From Syntrophaceae bacterium UBA1411 (GTDB taxonomy: Bacteria > Desulfobacterota > Syntrophia > Syntrophales > Smithellaceae), in the NCBI GenBank assembly GCA_002304995.1, contig DBPV01000113.1:21309-37175 (forward strand): a stretch of DNA of 15,867 nucleotides, given 5' to 3'. Shown piece by piece: positions 14,009-15,867 of the stretch; the first letter of the stretch is position 1; every line of letters starts with the position of its first letter. The notes beneath the pieces are model-generated. The model made no database searches and had not been told where the DNA came from. It was given only the letters and a program-made list of their open reading frames with translations. A program made the position numbers and the translations under genes.

Positions 14009-14848
14009 TTAGTATTCCGGCGTCAGTTTATCCAGTTCCGCCAGTGAAAAGACCGGTCCGTCCTTGCAGACATACTTGCTGCCGACGTTGCAGCGGCCGC
14101 ATTTGCCGATGCCGCATTTCATCCGCATTTCCAGGGATGTGATGATGTTTTCCTTCGAAAAGCCGATTTCAAAGAAGACCGGCAGGGTGAAGCGAATCAT
14201 CACGGGGGGACCGCAGATCAGCGCGACGGCGTTTTCCTTGCTGGGGGCCACGTCCTTGCAGACCGCCGGAACAAAGCCTTCGCGCCCTTTCCAGGTGGCG
14301 TCGCCCTTGTCCACAGTGACGTTGAGGTTGATATCGGACCGCTTCGCCCAGGCCTCGAGCTCGTCTTTGTACAGCAGCAGGCCGGGATTCCGCGCGCCGT
14401 AGATGACCGTGATATTGCCGAACCGCTTGCGGTTGTCCTCATGCAGGGCGTAATTGATCATCGACCGCAGCGTCGTGAAGGCAAATCCGCCGCCGACGAT
14501 CACAATATTCTTTCCTTCCAGAAACTGCAGCGGCCAGGAATTGCCGAGCGGTCCGCGGATACCCATCACCGTGCCTTCTTCCATTTCGTGCAGCGCCGAG
14601 GTGACGACGCCGGCCTTCTGAACGGTGAATTCGACGTATCCTTTCTGCGTCGGAGAGGAAGCGATACCGATCGGCGATTCGCCTTTGCCGAAAATGGAGA
14701 GTTCGCCGAACTGGCCCGGCATGTAGGCGTATTTCTGTTCGTCTTCCGGATTCACAAATTTGAAGCGGAACGTTTTAATATCTTTGGTATCGACCTCGGT
14801 AATGATCTTATCCACGACAACGGGATACGGTATATACGGGTTTTGCAT
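14009..14848 (-). CDS. FAD/NAD(P)-binding [2Fe-2S] oxidoreductase, FloxA/HydG-like (copy 2)
   Basis: This paralogue of the protein at 7213-8073 is roughly three-quarters identical over the first 78 aligned residues by eye. Its 279 residues include PGQF at 44-47, PIGIASSP at 59-66, NIVIVGGGFAFTTLRSM at 114-130, ICGPPVM at 211-217, and the [2Fe-2S] cysteines 245, 250, 253 and 261. It lacks the five-residue AIVPG insertion of copy 1. The function is the same: exchange of electrons between NAD(P)H and its dicluster partner. The ATG at 14848 has GGGAG 8 nt upstream and lies 14 bp after the partner's stop, so the two are co-translated. It is the last gene of its transcript, since a terminator follows. 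Which complex this second pair serves depends on genes beyond the window edge. Confidence 0.9.
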   Translation of the reverse strand: MQNPYIPYPVVVDKIITEVDTKDIKTFRFKFVNPEDEQKYAYMPGQFGELSIFGKGESPIGIASSPTQKGYVEFTVQKAGVVTSALHEMEEGTVMGIRGPLGNSWPLQFLEGKNIVIVGGGFAFTTLRSMINYALHEDNRKRFGNITVIYGARNPGLLLYKDELEAWAKRSDINLNVTVDKGDATWKGREGFVPAVCKDVAPSKENAVALICGPPVMIRFTLPVFFEIGFSKENIITSLEMRMKCGIGKCGRCNVGSKYVCKDGPVFSLAELDKLTPEY

Positions 14849-14862
14849 TACGAACTCCCTGA

Positions 14863-15867
14863 TTATAATTTTGAAATATCTGCAACAATTTTGCGAATGT
14901 CAATATTCACCGGACAGGACATCACGCACCGGCCGCAACCGACGCAGGCGATCGCGTTGAACATGTCCACATAATACTTGAACTTGTGCATCGTGCGCTG
15001 ACGCCATCGTTCCTTCTGCGACGATCTCGGGTTGTGCCCCGACGTTTCCTTGGTGAAAAGCGGGAACATGCAGGAATCCCAGGACCGGATGCGAATGCCG
15101 TCCGATCCCTTCACTTCGTCGCTGATATCGAAGCAGTGGCAGGTCGGGCACACATATGTGCACGTGCCGCAGGCCAGACACTTGCCGTGAATCGTATTCC
15201 AGAACGGGTTGTCGAAATTGACGTCCAGAATCGGTTTGATTTCATGCGCAGGAATCGTCGAGGCAACCGCCTCTCTGGCCCTGGCGGCCGCTTCCGCTTT
15301 TTTCGCATCGGCCGCCGCGTCGGCTTTCGTCTCTCCGAAGTACGGGGCGAGCTTTTCCCCTTTTTCGGTCGCGAACTCCACGAGATAATCGCCGCCGATG
15401 TCGGTGAGCAGAATATCCGCGCCGTCGGCCGAAACCGGTTCCCCGTCCACCGATGTGCAGAAGCAGCTGGCATAGGGCGGTTTCACGCAGGCCAGCGAAA
15501 TCACCGTCGTGTTCTTCCGTTTGTCGATGTAGTAGCCGTCCTTGTATTTTTCCTGGTCGAAAAGCTTATCCAGAAGGACGAAGCTGTGCGCGTCGCAGGG
15601 ACGCACGCCGAATAAAACCGACTGGTCGGCTTTATTGACCTCCGATGAAAATTCCATGCCTTTCGGCGTGCGGGTAAATTTCATCAGGGTTTCCGTGTGC
15701 GGGAAGAAAACATTTTTCGGCGCATTCTTGGTGTTCAGGTAGGCGAGAAACGGTTCGTCGCCCGCTCCGAGGGGTGCAAAAAGAACGTTGTCTTCTTTTT
15801 TTACCGGCGCCCAAACCAGCAAATCTCCGGCCATCTTCTTGGCAATGCCCGCCAGTGCATCTTTTTT
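14863..15867 (-). CDS. Dicluster 4Fe-4S ferredoxin subunit, FloxB/HydB/AsrA-like (copy 2), 5'-truncated by the window
   Basis: The reading frame stays open to the window edge (KKDALAGIAKKMAGDLLVWAP...). By comparison with copy 1 only a handful of N-terminal residues are missing, so the in-frame ATG at 15834 is probably internal. Of the 334 visible residues, FGVRPCDAHSF lies near 86-96 and a three-cysteine stretch ACVKPPYASCFCTS near 126-139. An Ala/Lys-rich linker spans about 180-200. The ferredoxin motifs are CLACGTCTYVCPTCHC (first Cys about 230) and CVGCGRCVMSCPVNI (first Cys about 308). The role is electron transfer with the FAD subunit encoded 14 bp downstream. It is much more diverged from copy 1 than the FAD subunits are from each other, and it keeps the three-cysteine motif that copy 1 lacks. 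Confidence 0.88.
   Translation of the reverse strand, partial: KKDALAGIAKKMAGDLLVWAPVKKEDNVLFAPLGAGDEPFLAYLNTKNAPKNVFFPHTETLMKFTRTPKGMEFSSEVNKADQSVLFGVRPCDAHSFVLLDKLFDQEKYKDGYYIDKRKNTTVISLACVKPPYASCFCTSVDGEPVSADGADILLTDIGGDYLVEFATEKGEKLAPYFGETKADAAADAKKAEAAARAREAVASTIPAHEIKPILDVNFDNPFWNTIHGKCLACGTCTYVCPTCHCFDISDEVKGSDGIRIRSWDSCMFPLFTKETSGHNPRSSQKERWRQRTMHKFKYYVDMFNAIACVGCGRCVMSCPVNIDIRKIVADISKL

Noticed and set aside
1..15867. CRISPR array, tRNA or rRNA gene, insertion sequence or selenocysteine codon
   Set aside because: No regularly spaced repeats, cloverleaf, transposase or terminal repeats were seen, and all redox genes have intact frames with cysteine at the expected ligand positions.

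Overview
The window is GC-rich, densely coded DNA from an anaerobic bacterium. A heterodisulfide-reductase/flavin oxidoreductase (Hdr-Flox type) redox cluster, an aldehyde:ferredoxin oxidoreductase family enzyme and a bacterial Der GTPase together suggest a deltaproteobacterial-type anaerobe (sulfate reducer or Syntrophus/Smithella-like syntroph). The lineage is an inference; no rRNA gene or other taxonomic marker was used.

Layout. On the plus strand, 1-1311 is der, lacking only its first codon or so, followed by a small secreted eight-cysteine protein (1398-1739). Everything else that looks intact is on the minus strand. Read in the direction of transcription from the right edge, the first unit is a 5'-truncated dicluster ferredoxin (14863-15867) and an FAD/NAD(P)-[2Fe-2S] oxidoreductase (14009-14848), closed by a clear intrinsic terminator near 13960. 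Next comes a seven-gene unit: HdrD-like fusion (12651-13826), HdrA (10575-12524), MvhD-like subunit (10085-10501), FrhB/FloxC-like dicluster protein (9204-10070), a second dicluster ferredoxin (8136-9191), a second FAD/NAD(P) oxidoreductase (7213-8073), and a secreted four-EF-hand protein (6803-7213) whose start codon overlaps the preceding stop. A 390-bp gap then holds a decayed LysE/RhtB exporter remnant on the plus strand (about 6509-6813) and a palindromic operator candidate. It is followed by the AOR-family gene (4228-6411), a near-consensus sigma70 promoter (4195-4223), a Nudix hydrolase (3230-4054) and a MATE transporter (1744-3162).

How the genes fit together. The HdrD/HdrA/MvhD/FloxC/FloxB/FloxA set has every module expected of a cytoplasmic NAD(P)H-linked, flavin-based electron-bifurcating complex. 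FloxA would exchange electrons with NAD(P)H, the FeS subunits and MvhD would carry them to the HdrA flavin, and HdrD would act on a disulfide such as a DsrC-type partner while ferredoxin is reduced. The AOR-family enzyme would use the same ferredoxin pool. This is inference from family knowledge.

The most notable points are: the tandem second copy of the FloxB/FloxA pair, where the flavin subunit is conserved but the ferredoxin subunit has diverged and one copy lacks a three-cysteine motif; the periplasmic EF-hand protein translationally coupled to a cytoplasmic redox operon; and several strong hairpins inside or beside the operons, including a 47-nt hairpin between hdrA and mvhD and T-tailed hairpins pointing against the genes.
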